The notes beneath the pieces are model-generated. The model ran no database searches and was not told where the DNA came from. It worked only from the letters and a program-made list of their open reading frames with translations. Of a stretch of DNA of 64,000 nt, positions 9,912 through 22,132 are shown one piece after another (within the stretch, counting starts at the first letter, position 1; every line of letters begins with the position of its first letter). The position numbers and the translations under genes are program-made. This DNA is from Zarea fungicola. Lineage: Eukaryota; Ascomycota; Sordariomycetes; Hypocreales; Cordycipitaceae. Location of the stretch: positions 124,001 to 188,000 of the forward strand of contig FWCC01000094.1 of assembly GCA_900169235.1 (NCBI GenBank). Reading direction: 5' to 3'.

Positions 9912-10925
9912 ATGGCTCAATTCGTTCCAAGACATTCGTTTCAAATCCCAGGCACCATACCAAAATCCTACTTTCTTGGCCATCATCAGGCAGGAGCCAG
10001 CAAAATCAAAACTGTCCTGCCAAACATATCCATAATCTTAGAGTGCCGTGATTTCAGGCTACCACTCTCTACCCAGAATCCAAGCCTTGAACGGGCAATA
10101 GCTGGACGACAGCGCATCATCGTTTACACAAAGTCAGACCTTGGGACCGATAGCGGGACAGCGCGAGAAAGCCTGAAACGGATATACGGGGACAATGCAA
10201 TTTTCTGGGACAAACACAACCAATCTACAACATATAAACTGCTAAAAAAGCTAAAGGAATCCGCGCGTGCCGTTGATTCATTGGTTGGCCTGCGCGCTCT
10301 GGTGGTTGGTATGCCAAATGTTGGCAAGAGCACACTGTTGAACTCTTTGCGCAACGTGGGCATATCAGGAAAGCTAGCAAAGGCAGCAAAAACAGGAGAC
10401 CAGGCTGGAGTTACCCGAAAGCTTGGGACAGCAGTCAGAATTGTCCCCTCGGAGGATAAAGGAGGCGTTGGCGGCGGCGTTTTCCTCCTGGACTCCCCTG
10501 GTATATTCCAGCCATATGTCCATGATGGGGAAACAATGATCAAGGTTGCATTGGCACATGGCATAAAAAAAGGACTTATAAATGACAAGATACTGGCAGA
10601 CTACCTGCTTTACAGCATGAATCGATGGGACCATACACTTTATAGACGCTATTGCGGCCCAACAAATGATGTGCACGAATTCCTCACAGCTGTTGCCGAA
10701 AGGGACGGAAAATTAAGCCCGGGCGGCATTCCGAATTTGCAAGAGGCAGCAGCGAGGGTTCTTTCACAGTGGCGCGATGGTAAACTTGGGCGTTTTGTGC
10801 TGGATGATCTCTCTGAACATAGCATCTTAACTCACCAAGCCAGTATTGAGCAGCCTCCGCAAAGCATGAGCCAGGCAAGGAAGCAGCAGAAACTGGGAAA
10901 GAAGGAGCTCAAGAAGACGAACTGA
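9912..10925 (+). CDS. MTG1: Mitochondrial ribosome-associated GTPase 1 (Mtg1/YlqF type)
   Basis: Circularly permuted GTPase that assists assembly of the large mitochondrial ribosomal subunit at the inner membrane. Single exon, 337 aa. The permuted motif order is visible: G4 TKSD (residues 73-76) comes before G1 GMPNVGKST (133-141), with G3 DSPG at 194-197. FWDKHN and the following NS linker match the family. The C-terminal tail is Lys-rich (KQQKLGKKELKKTN). The N-terminus starts MAQFVPRHSFQIPGTIPKSYFLGHH, where the F-x-GHM-like helix (FLGHH) typical of this family is present. It is convergent with CTI6, 336 nt apart. High confidence. Confidence 0.94.
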   Translation: MAQFVPRHSFQIPGTIPKSYFLGHHQAGASKIKTVLPNISIILECRDFRLPLSTQNPSLERAIAGRQRIIVYTKSDLGTDSGTARESLKRIYGDNAIFWDKHNQSTTYKLLKKLKESARAVDSLVGLRALVVGMPNVGKSTLLNSLRNVGISGKLAKAAKTGDQAGVTRKLGTAVRIVPSEDKGGVGGGVFLLDSPGIFQPYVHDGETMIKVALAHGIKKGLINDKILADYLLYSMNRWDHTLYRRYCGPTNDVHEFLTAVAERDGKLSPGGIPNLQEAAARVLSQWRDGKLGRFVLDDLSEHSILTHQASIEQPPQSMSQARKQQKLGKKELKKTN

Positions 10926-11261
10926 GATGCCTGCCAAGAGCGACGCGAGTCGGTGGTCAGATACCCTGGAAAAGGGCTGTTGTTGTCGCCCCAAACTTCG
11001 TCATGTTTATACCAACCATATCTACGATTTTATTGCATATACTTGCGCGCCCAGATAAATTAAATTCCACGATGTAAATAGAGATTCATGCGATTGAGAT
11101 CAATGCGATAAGTGGACAATTGTCATTTCCGTATGGACTAAACCGCCTCCCAGTATGCTAGCTTTTATACTCCAAAGACGAACAGACACAGACTCGTGTA
11201 TAACAGACCCAGAAACAGTAACCAAAAGAAACATCTAACATCGTCGAGTACAGAAATGTTG
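10926..11261. other. intergenic region between convergent MTG1 and CTI6
   Basis: 336 nt for two 3' UTRs. Nothing else is visible. Confidence 0.5.
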
Positions 11262-13219
11262 TCACGTATAGTGATTTTGCCATTTTACCATATCTCTGGT
11301 CAAAACATCCATCATTTCAATACAGTTCAGATCTCGGAACTCCCTGTCACTTATTGGGATGTCAGCCGCGTCGCCCAAAATAAGTCTTTTAGGTATGTCG
11401 TTCAGGTTTCTGTCAGGCTGATCTGAATCTGGTTTCTGCGGGCTAGCTTCACCAGAACTCGAGCTTGTCTGGCACGCAGCCTCTGCTGCAAGATCGACCT
11501 GCGTGCGAGAGATAAACTCCAAAATTGCGGCTACCCGTCTTTTCATATCCAGCATAGTTAGTTTATTTGAGGCGGCATGCTTTACTCTCGAGCCCTGTCG
11601 CGAATCGGTTGATGGAGATTTAGGGGCAGAGTCATCCGCTGCCCGTTGTATATCGCGCGACACTGACCGTGCAGGCGATTCGTCGTTCTCGTCGCGATCT
11701 TTTGTATATTGGTTTTTGCCTCTGATTCTCTTCTGGTTACTCTTGGCAGTACGCTTATGCGAGCTACCGATCGCCATATTGGTTGGAGGTGGAGTTCCCG
11801 GTGGAATTCCCGTAATGGGAGCTGGCTCGGATGCAGACGATGGTTCGCTGGTTCTTGATGGCAGCAATTTAACCGTGGCCAAAGGCAGCTCTTCTGAAAC
11901 ATCTGAATCTTAAATGGAGATCAGGATTAGAGCCAATCTAGCTGAAAGTGTGTCTTTCTCATACCTTCAGCGCGCCGTCGTTCTGCGCGGTTTTTTCGCT
12001 TATTCGCAGCTTCCTGCCTCTGGAGCTCTCGCTCATCCTTTTCGCCCTTTTCCTTCGTTGGCCTGTGAGATCGAATTCGTTTTGCTCCGTTATTTGTGCT
12101 AGAATCATCATCCGAGTCCTCGCGCCTGTAGTCTCCAGCAGGTTCCGGCGCCGGAGATGCAGAGCGTGATGCAGTACGCTGACGCTTAACGCTCGTTTGA
12201 TTCCTACTGAAAATTTAGAATATTGGCAAGCCTTGGAAAATTTCCAACATACTCCTCGCTGTCACTGCGACTGCGTTTTGTCCGGCGAATTCCAGCGTCA
12301 AAGAGATCTTCTGGTGCTGCCTCTCTACTGGCCTCGATTGCTCGAAGTAGCTGCTCATCGTCATATGCAGCGTCACGGCTGTTCATTGTGGAACGTCTTT
12401 TTGAAGCTTGAAGCGCTTGTTCTGCGCGCGACGCTTTGGTGGACGACTTTGGAGATTTAGGATCCTCTTTAAGCACCGAATTCGCGCGCGAAGTTATTGG
12501 TGATTGTTGATGCAAAGGTAAAAATTTGGAATATTTTTGTCTGCACACAACACTGTCAGCACGTAAATCACCGAATTAGACGATACCGCAATGCTTGAAT
12601 AGAAGCCTGGTAATCATGATAAATGAATGCGAGAAGCGATAGCGAGAGCAACGTACCCGTTACTTGCCAGAGTAACCTGGTGGAGGTCTTGTCGACATTG
12701 CTCGCAAAAGTATTCATCGGGTGAGCTTTCGGCGCTGAATATCCCTACGCAGGCACCGTGCTGCCATACTTTACATATGTCACACTGGACGAAGAAGCCT
12801 GTAACATCTTCTGCAGTAAGGTCTACTGCTGCGAACAATTCCGCATCTGGACCTTCAACGAGCGGGCGTCCTGGGTAGTCCTCCGAGCCGCATATACAGC
12901 GCACGGCCTCATCCTCTTCATCTTGCATGTCGTCGCTCGCATTTGTCATGCCGTCCAATGCATCGTTTTGTAGCATCTTGTCCTGGTCCTCGTCCAGCCC
13001 ACGTCTACGACGGCGTGGCATTGGCGTTTCGTCAAAATCCCCGAGTGGCTCGGAAGACAAAGATGCACTAGGTGTAGACTTGTCGGAGGACGGTCGGTGC
13101 AAGGATCTTGTGCTTCTTTCTAGTCGACCTGATATTCCAGAGGAGGAAGAGGAGGATTGTTGAGACTGGGGGTTGACAGGTCGCGCTCGGGAGGATCGTC
13201 TCGGCGACGGTGGCGCCAT
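11262..13219 (-). CDS. CTI6: PHD-finger chromatin protein, Cti6-like
   Basis: Likely the fungal Cti6 orthologue, a PHD reader associated with the Rpd3L histone deacetylase complex in yeast. Four exons: 13219-12657, 12540-12253, 12206-11965 and 11908-11262 (1740 nt, 579 aa), with GT-AG introns of 116, 46 and 56 nt. A basic/Ser-rich N-terminus (MAPPSPRRSSRARP) leads to an acidic patch, then the PHD finger at about 108-175. This starts RCICG, has a long insertion, and continues VQCDICKVWQHGACVG and DEYFCEQC (C4HC3). A basic helix KRKNRAERRRAE precedes the third intron. Near the C-terminus LTMLDMKRRVAAILEFISRTQ is a conserved block that I recall from Cti6 proteins. The ATG at 13219 was preferred over an upstream in-frame ATG at 13444. 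Orthology is inferred from motifs and order. Confidence 0.88.
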
Positions 13220-15097
13220 TGAGTTGGAAAGAAACAGTTGATCACGATTTGTACGCGATGCAGCTGGACCGTCCTCTAAACAACGTTCAGTTTGGAGTAT
13301 ATCGCCGTAGCAAGACGGCTGCCCCGTGTCTGACCCTTTCGCGCGCCGACTCAGCGGTAGCTGTGGTGGTGGGTGATTGTTTGGCAACTGCGGCTTGCAA
13401 CTGATGTGGACCAGCTTATTGCACGAGTAGAATATTGTTTCCAAGAATAGGTTTGAAATAGTATGCAGTTGCCAGGCGAAAAATGTTCATTTCAGCGACA
13501 GAAATGGCGACAAATTGGCTGCACGCCAGAAACGGGAAGTTGTGGCGGAGGACAATTGAGTTGAGGGCCTCGGAGGATCGCACGACTTCTGAGTAACTAA
13601 CTAGTAGACCTGCTACCAGGTACCTACTACGTACCTCTCTACATACGCCTTCATCAGCAAATTTATTGTTTGCGGCGACCAGACTTTTTAGGGCAGGCGC
13701 CACCCACTAATAGGTACCCAAGCAACAAGTCAGCTAGGTAATAAGCTAGGCTATTATACTTACTATTCACATCCAAGGTTATTGTAACGAGTGCACGGTA
13801 CTTGCACTACACTTATTAGGCAATAGATGTTCCGTAGCTGATGCTCGCTATAGCTTTTATGCACAGGTACCTTTTGCTGGTTGGTTTTATAATGTTCGGC
13901 TATTCCGTTAGTGGCCGACGACTCGCGATCACCCGCCAAAAGAATGCCAAATAAATACGCTATGATGAAAATCAACTCACAGCTTAACTATAAAAAACAA
14001 CACATATCTCTATACAGCGTGTATATCTTTAAAATAGATGAAATAATCACGATGGTATTGTGCCTATTCCCGCATGTAGATTCAATTTCCTGACCTACCT
14101 AATCCAATAGTCGGGTCTTAGATGGATGGAAAATAACATACTTGAAGCTTCGATAGCGATTCTTCTTCCGACAAAAAAACCAATAGACAAGAAAATATTT
14201 TTTAAAAAAGTCAGTGGAAATAGTATCTGTATCTGCAAGTGAACTGCCATAAAAAAACTGTCACAGGAAACCAGTAAATATCTCCAATGCTGCTTACCTA
14301 ATTATATGAATGCCTTGCGTGTGGCACACCTCCTTATCCACACAGCTGTGGCCGTGTATGCCAACCATTTCTAAGCAAAGACCAACGCTCTGGATTAGCA
14401 AGCGGGATTCCTTTGGTTTACTCTTGTTCAGCACCGCCGACGAGAAAAACTCGCCGTAGTCTGCTCATCTGCGCTCCCCGCGAGAACTGGCAACGGCAGG
14501 GCTCATCTCAACCAGACTCATAATCTCCAACCTATACAACCACCTCCGCCGACAATACTTGTGATCCCAGGGCTTCATTTGCCCCCCCCAAAAAGGTTAG
14601 AGTTCTCAGGTTGCTACATGCTTGGAGAATCAAATGCCGATATATGCCCGGATTAGCTTTGTAGTGCCAAGTGCTAAGCATTCTGACGTTTTGACTAAAC
14701 GAGATCGAACAGAATAAAGAACGAGCCGGCCGTACGTTATCGCACGAAGACGATACCCGACCGCAACAGATACACCGTATTCATACAACGCCAAATTTAG
14801 AAGCGCGGTGTGTGTTGCAGAGCGCCTTTGCGAGGCGAGACGCCAAATCGCCCAGCTACGCTGTGGTGCTTGCGTCTAAGAACTAAGCCTACGACTTCAT
14901 TACTGCAATGTTGACAAGGTATTTGGTTTCCCCTAATGTACACATCAAGTTCTCGCGTCCTATGTGTTGCTTGAATTCTGTGCAATAGACATATTGGGCT
15001 GCTTTGACGCTTGAACAGTACATATGTCTCTGCTCTCCTCATATATTGTTAAATTACCTCGCAAGACGATCACTAAATTGATCCAGCAAAAAAACCA
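13220..15097. other. intergenic region, 1.9 kb
   Basis: Divergent space between CTI6 (-) and the gene at 15098 (+). Short frames on both strands have no recognisable content. TAGGTACC-type words occur at 13615-13640 and 13713-13745, and 13950-14260 is AT-rich. Confidence 0.5.
13615..13745. repeat. TAGGTACC-type words
   Basis: CCAGGTACCTACTACGTACC, then ATAGGTACCC, GCTAGGTAATA and AGCTAGGC occur upstream of CTI6. They belong to the same word family as at 5105 and 17340. Confidence 0.6.
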
Positions 15098-16777
15098 ATG
15101 AGAATGTCACCCGATACAGTATCGTCACTTTTCCCAGAGCGGCCAATAAGACCATTACCAAAACGGAAGCTTCGCGAGAAGCTATCAGCCGGAGCGATTC
15201 AGACAATTGAATACCCACTATCGGCCGTAGATGACATACCTCTTTTCTATTATCCAACATATGCTACTGGAGGAGGAGTCTCCTTTGATCTGGCCGAGAA
15301 GACTCGGGAACACCACAACCATGAAACAGAAACGTGCAATACGTTGACTGTTGCCAATCTTGCCGGGCACGATACATTTTGCGAAGGATTAGCAGCTGAG
15401 GGACAGCGGAAAGGCAGTACTCGACATGGCACACGGCTTGACACAGAAACTAACGCACGCAAACCTATCTCGGTTGCTTCATCTATTGATGGCTATGATT
15501 CTCTCGAAAATTCAAATAACAAGAAGAAGCGCAAGATCCCATCGCCTTCCGATTCCACGCTACGTGGCCCCCCATTCGTTAGCGGTGAATCTACAGGAGG
15601 AATGCAGCTTGGGAGTGTGATTGATGGGAGGAGCAAAGGGAATGTATCACTCTACACGGGACCTGCATCGCTTCTGATGCACAATGAAGGTATCTCGGGT
15701 CCCGGGCGTGGGAGACTGAGCCGTGCAGGACATACAAGAAGCCCTCTGAGAACACTGTCTGATGGAAACAATACATGGTCAGGACGGCAACAGAATACCG
15801 TACTAAATCGTAGTGGAATTGGTAAGTTCATCCTCATTTCGTCCCTTATCATCCTTCGTCATTCGGGGTCTCTAGTCGCCCTGAAACACGTACTAAAATT
15901 GCATTTTTAGTTTATGAGACCAACGGCATCATATCTAATGCCATTGCGAATGCAGAGAGACTGCCTTCTGATGGACAGGAGAACATCAGCAGTTTACTGA
16001 AGCAGTACCCTTTATCAGAAAAAAACACGCCAATAGCCTCCCAGTTTACGTTTACATGTGGATCACAGGTACCGGGTACCGTTTTCTGGCCCGGTATGGT
16101 TGAAAAAAATATTGATAGCATTCATCACCTGCTAATTCTTGACAGATATTTCGCATAGGACAACCACAGTGGCGGAGCGGACACCAGCGGTTCCTTTGAA
16201 CCAGAGCACTGAATTGGCGCCGGATACAGATGCACAGAACAAAGCCACCTTGGAAGGACGAAGGAGATCGCAAATGAACAGCCGCCGCCAACTACAGAAA
16301 GACCTCGTTTTGGCTGCTCGCAATCGCCGACAAGCTGCCGCTGATGTGCACTATCGCAATCCACCACGGCCAGAGGATATTTGGATTTGCGAATTTTGCG
16401 AGTATGAAAGCATATTTGGGAGCCCCCCAAAGGCATTGATACGTGAATACGAAATCAAAGACCGGAGGCTTCGACAAGAGGAGGCCGATAGGCGGCGGAT
16501 GCTCGAGAAGGCCAAAGCGAAGAGTCGAAAAAGTAAGAAGGGCAACAAAGCAGTGAAAGGGTCACATTCGTCAGCTCATAGCCCCCGTCCAGTGTCAGAA
16601 GAGCAGGACGTGGCTACTAAGGCCCCTCCAATGGAGCCTGGTCGGAGCCACTCCACACAGTCTGAAGGAGGATTTGAGGACCGGGTTGATGATTATCGTT
16701 CTCGAAACCCGCCTGACATATCGGGGCTGTATGATCAGAGAGGTCTGAAGTTTGATACCCCATCAACCAAAGCCTGA
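15098..16777 (+). CDS. Conserved fungal protein with a WICEFCEYESIFG zinc-ribbon-like motif
   Basis: Three exons: 15098-15821, 15911-16093 and 16146-16777 (1539 nt, 512 aa), with introns of 89 and 52 nt. I do not know a function. The N-terminus SLFPERPIRPLPKRKLREKL and the nearby LFYYPTY are, from memory, shared with fungal hypotheticals. The middle is low complexity with a KKKRK basic patch (possible nuclear signal). The C-terminal half has a conserved block ending PRPEDIWICEFCEYESIFG, with C384-x2-C387, then ALIREYEIKDRR and a long charged helix rich in Arg/Lys/Glu. One CxxC alone cannot make a complete zinc site, so dimerisation or no zinc binding are open. A second in-frame Met two codons on is an alternative start. 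The intron 2 donor was chosen among several GTs because it alone pairs in frame with TGACAG at 16140-16145 and the upstream CTAATT branch site. Confidence 0.78.
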
Positions 16778-17806
16778 GGAGGTCAGTTTCGTCTCTGCCG
16801 GAGGGCCACAACTACTGCAGGTGTAGCATACCCCATACCGTCTTGGTGGGAAATACGCTCTTTACCGTCACAGCTACTGCCTTCACAAATTTGTATATAG
16901 CGAAGATACTTTCCATGAAGCTTCGTATAACTTAGAAGGGTTCTTTATGAATACATTATGAGACTACTTCCTCTACGACTCGCTTCAGCATACAGTGATT
17001 GGTACAATAGTATCAGGACCAGACCCGACTGAAACTACTGTGCTTAGGTGCTTATGCAAAGCAGTCCATTGGTCTTGCCACTGCCTGCACCAAGGTGACG
17101 CTGACACGGATCCAGGTAAGAAATCATCCACCGGGTACGTCAAATTGTTTACTTGGTACTGCTGAAGAGAGACGCACGAAAGACAGTTTTAGGTGAACAC
17201 ATGAGGGAGGAAAAGCCAACACTTAGCAAGGAGAGGCGCAGTACGCTAAGAAAATACTTAGAACTAGTAAACAGGTAAATAATTAAAGTCAAGTGAAAAG
17301 TTGGCACTGCTTTGACTATTACTCCGTAGGAAGGAGTACTCTGTAACTAGGTAGGTACTTTGTGTATTACCGAAAGTGGGACCCCCACTATAGTCCCTAC
17401 TTGCCTTGCCGTTACCTACTAAGGTATTGGGTACTTACCTACATGTAGGTAGGTACCTGGCAAGTAGGAACCTACGAACTCGGTAACTAGTATTCCTGTC
17501 CAAAACCAGGTTAGAGCCGATATCTGTAGTGGTAGACAGTGTGTCGTCATCGGCCATTCTAAGCTCCCTCGCCCAAGTTTCAGTGATTTGTCCCCCGAAA
17601 ACTTGGCAGAGCTCCATCCATACCTACAATCCATACCTACCTACTCCATCACCTCTTCTTATTTGTGCTCCTGGGTAAGCACGGTGTAAGCAAAGATCTT
17701 CATCACAACAGCAAAGCCGCCCACCTATTATTTACAGATTGTTCCATCATCTAATGTTGAAATCAACTTAAAGGCCGCAGGCTCTTGCGCCGCAAAGTAG
17801 CGCATC
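16778..17806. other. intergenic region rich in TAGGTA words
   Basis: About 1 kb without a supported gene. It includes the densest cluster of TAGGTA/TACCTA words in the window (17340-17475 and 17618-17645). Confidence 0.55.
17340..17475. repeat. TAGGTA/TACCTA cluster with a 16-bp perfect palindrome
   Basis: TACCTACATGTAGGTA at 17436-17451 is its own reverse complement and is followed directly by GGTACC. The words ACTAGGTAGGTAC (17346-17358) and TTACCTACTAAGGTA (17411-17425) belong to the same family. The cluster lies about 360 nt upstream of the ATG at 17807. Confidence 0.75.
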
Positions 17807-20800
17807 ATGTTTGGTCGCAAGCATGCTGCCCCATTAAGGGTAAGTTTCGCGCCTCTCCCGCAACGTACTTTTAAGCTTTCGCTGGTGCACTGGTTGCCAC
17901 TGGAGCGCTATAGATGACGGCAATCTCGCCGGATTCAATCTTCTCATGCCATCACCGCCACCGCATATTCCCTAGACACGTTACTGATCATGTACATTGT
18001 TCGTTCACCGCAGCCGTTGACCAAGGAGACGGCGAACGCCAATGCCGCCACTGCCGCCGCTTCAGCCTTTATGCGTCGTGCATCCGATGCTTCTCTATCA
18101 TCCGCAGCGGCCGCCGCAGCCCTTAAGGCCCGTCCGACAAGCCCGACAATTGTAGCTGATGTTCAATCCAAGCGAGTTTCACGACGAAGCCCGTCGGCGT
18201 CCTCAGCTACAGGCACGCGACGCCAGCTGACGCGAACTCCAAGTGCTGGCTCTATGATGGAGCGGACGTTCCGATCACCTTCTCCTGGTCGCAGCCCGGC
18301 ACCAGTATCTTACGACGTGCCTCCTATTCCCTCAATCCCCAACACCGACAACTACACACCAACATCTCAACCAACCAGCGGCTCGCGCAAAAGTGGCCTG
18401 CAAACCCAAACCTTTCGCACAGCCAGTGAAAAGATAAAGGCTGGGCAGCAAGGTTCCTGGTTTGGTGCAGCTACTGCCCATGACTTACACTCGGTGCGGC
18501 GCACCACGTCCGAGCTTCAGCTCTCTTCCGCCCGCGCGCCACAGGAGCCGCGGCCAGGCAGTGTCAGTCCATCAATTAACTTCTCATATCCCCGAGCAAG
18601 ACTACATTTATCCAACGGAAGCCTGCAATCTCTGAAATCTCTGCAAACTGAGGACCAGACCCTGGTGTACGATCCAAACTCGAGGCGAATGGTGCCAAAA
18701 GCTCAAGTGCAGGCCCAGACTCATGCATCATACGACGAATACTATGACGATGAGACTATACAAACGCCCCAGACAAAGAAGCAAACGAAACGACCAAAGG
18801 AGCCGAAGCAACCACGCCTGTCCAGAGCAGGATCTCATCTGGCGCGTGGCACGGTTGGAAGGACAAAGGCACCAGTTCTTGAAAACAAAGAAAAAGAACT
18901 CCAGCCTCCGTCTGGCGTAGAAGCTGAGCTCGGATTGGAGCAAAACGGAGAGCCTGCTGCACATATTGCCACGCAGATACCGATAGAAAAGAAGAAGAAG
19001 CGGAAGAAAAAGCGAGTTAAGCCAGGGTATTCGACAAAATCACATGCAGCTGTTGCTGAGGATCAACAGGATTCTCAGCATAGTAAAGAATTAGCACAAC
19101 AGCCGACTGCACTCCTAGAAAATGTTGCTTCTTCGGCATCCGCCACTGGAGAAGCCACGGAAGTTGTTACCAAACCCACCACTAAGATGAACGGCACTAC
19201 TTCTCCGTCAAATTCGAAGTCTAAAGTGCAGGCAATGGCCGTACGGGAACCATCAGAAAGTCCTGCTCGGTCTGCTAGATTTGCCTCATCGGCAGATCAG
19301 TTGGTAGTGCGTCATGAGCCTCCTCCGCGGTCACTATCCCCGAGAAAATCCGCGCTGAAACATTCAAGCCCTACGAGAGCGGTGTCGCCCTCTGACGATG
19401 GATCTGAGGCCTGTGGAATTCCGACTTCGTTGAGCAGCAACGACGATGCCCGAAAAAAAGGCTTCAGAGTTAGCTGGGATGATCGCAATACTGTTGTCGT
19501 AACCGAACCGGTTGCGCAGCATGCTGCTGAACAGGCAGCAAGCTCCAGCCCACAAACAAAAAGGCCGTGGCTCAACATTGTTGGAAAAGGCATCAAAAAG
19601 GAAACAATTTCTGTCGAAAAGGAAGAGACGATGTCTCCTAGACCGGCACTTCCTAGCTTTGGAAGCGTGAGAGAAAAGAAGCCGAAGGAGCAAGAAGAGA
19701 GACCACTTGTACGTCCAGACTACACGCTGTTGCCAGGTGAGAGCATGGCGGCGGTAACTTCAGCCCCGACTCTCCCGATAGAGTTGTCCGTTGAACCAAA
19801 TACTTCTAAACATAAGGAGTCACTGTCTGCAGATCTACTACCGTCGATAGAGAAAGATGAAGTCTCAAGCTCAGACGATGGCCTCATGGAAGATACTTCT
19901 GATGAAGATCATGAGTCTCATATCGATCTGTTTCCTCCCGACACCAATGGTACCTCAACGAGAAACAATGCTGGGTCTGAAAAAGGGGTTCCCTGGATAT
20001 CAACGCCATACCCTATTTCTCGTGCATCAGATGAGGCAGGAGGTAATGGCGTGGTTAGTCGACTATCTGCTGCAGATGACCAGGCCTTTTTGAGTAACGA
20101 AGACCCGTCTCGTGATTCGCAAGGTCTTGGAGCTGGCCTGCAGATGGATGATATAAAGGAAGAAGAAGAGGAAGCGGAGATGTATAGCGATGCCTATGAA
20201 GAAATAGCAGAGCCCGATGATAAAGTCTTCTTGTCCTTGGACGCTGTTCTGGAAAGCCCGACTGTTTCGCCAAATGTTACAACAACTGAAAACCAGTCCA
20301 AGATAGAGCAGCAGGACACCCAAGCTACAGAAGGGCTCGATCACGAAGAGGAGCTTCCTGATGACTGGGAGAATGCAAAAGCCTTTTGGAAGAGTCTCTC
20401 TTCAGAACGGAGACGGCAGCTGGAACAAGAGGCAATGGAAGAAGCTGATGAGGACCGCCAAGACAAACTCAAATCTGAGAAAGCTATTGATCGGATACCC
20501 GCTTTCAAAACGGATGACCAGATCATAAGATCTAACAAAGATCGGATTTACCAAATTACACCTGGTTCTATCCAACCATATGACAGTACTTCAGAACCTA
20601 TACCTGTGAAATGGGAACTGCCCAAATCAAATTCCACTACTCTTAGGAAATCAATGCGAGAGGGTCATTACAATGGCTTACCCAACCCCGAGCCACCAAA
20701 ACAAGGAGCAAGCTTGCAAAAGCCAATGAGGCCTGATCAACCTCTCGTTACTGGCATGGCTGACTCTTCCGAGAGGCGTACCGAGCAATCCTATGTATCT

Positions 20801-22132
20801 TCTGGCTCCCGCATGAAAAAGTCATTGCGCCAAAATTCACGAGATATTAGCCCCGACCTTCAACGTCCACTGACTGACCGCCCCGCCACTTGCCACGCGC
20901 CTTCAGCCGCCGCCTCGTCCCCTGTAAATCATTCGCATGGCCGTCAAAGAAACGGCTTTTCTTCACCAGCCTCAACGGGGGGCGGAGTTTTTGCGAAAGC
21001 TGGCTTGCGCCGCCGTGGTTCAGATTCGAGCGAAAGCAGCTTTACACGTGCGCGAGCCGGTTCTGCCGGAGAGCATGAATTTCGAAAGTCAATGCGAACT
21101 AGCATGCGTAGCCCTGCTGTCAGCTCAGAACACATCAACGAATCCAAACGTCTTAGCTTACGGGCTCTCTCGCCCCCTAGTATTGGATTGCGACGCAATT
21201 CTGGCTCTTCTATACCACCGGCTGCCGATTTGGGAGTCACCCGTATGCGGCGTTCTCTGCGGGTTGCCTCAGCTGACCCACCGGTTAGGAAACGCCTGTC
21301 CACATTAGCCAAATCGACGACTGGCAAAACAAAGAAAGGAAAAAGCGGTAGTCGATTTGACGATTCTAGCGACGAAGACGAAGGACCTATGAAAACAATT
21401 TTTTTCAGGAGTCGCTTTGCTGATTCCAGTTCTGATGATGAGTCGAACATGAAGATTCGAAACAAAGGACTGCCCAAATCGCTACGTGGCAAGTCCGCTG
21501 CTCAGGCTACGTCGAGCGCTATCGAGCTTCCGTTTACGCGCAGTGAACATGAATTCGTCAACCTGCTTAACAGCAACGTCATGCTGACGCAGCCGAAGCG
21601 AGCACAGATTGCCGGTGGCCAGTTACAGCAACCTCAATCAGGCCATGAGCCGCAGATGTCTCTTACGCAACTTGAGGCTAATGGAGAGAGTGGGCGTGGA
21701 TCACTTCGCCCCCAGCACAACAGACGTGGCAGCTTCATCTCGCTACTGCGACGTAAGAAGGACCCAGCTGGCAAGATAAGCCGTGAGCTGACTGAGAGCG
21801 CCGCACGTCAAAACACCAGCTTAGAACGCAGCGCAGAAGAATTGAAGGCCCTTCGCAACCAATCTTTTCACAAGAGAGGCCCAAGCTGGCCACTTCCTGA
21901 GCCTGAGGAGATCGGCTCGACTAGAACCCGCCAGTCGTTAGAGCGTCCGTCCACTGCCGGAGAGGCTATTGTTAGCGACAACGCAAAATCAAATCCTCTC
22001 CGACGACGCAGTGCATCACAGGGCATGGTTCCAACGGATGTCAATGAAATGGAAGACCCAGCCGTGGAAGCCATGCCACAAAAGAAGAAAAAGTTTGGCA
22101 CACTGAGAAAGATGTTTGGACTCCACGACTAG
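17807..22132 (+). CDS. Large disordered fungal-specific protein (1383 aa)
   Basis: Two exons: 17807-17839 (MFGRKHAAPLR) and 18014-22132, separated by a 174-nt intron. The junction gives a conserved-looking N-terminus that continues PLTKETANANAATAAASAF. An Ala-rich segment SLSSAAAAAALKARPTSP (about 39-56) resembles the N-terminus of fungal hypotheticals I recall, but I cannot give a function. No catalytic domain is visible. It has Lys-rich tracts (KKKKRKKKRVKPGYSTKSH), acidic tracts, and a helical acidic block around EEELPDDWENAKAFWKSLSS. Five basic-Ser-Leu/Met-Arg repeats, two SRF[DA]DSS acidic repeats and a basic hydrophobic C-terminus (KKFGTLRKMFGLHD) follow. Such composition suits a phosphoregulated cortical or cytoskeletal scaffold, which is inference. 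Met at 17990, inside the intron, is an alternative start. Confidence 0.85.

Noticed and set aside
13950..14260. AT-rich segment considered as a transposon remnant
   Set aside because: No terminal repeats, target duplication or transposase-like frame seen.
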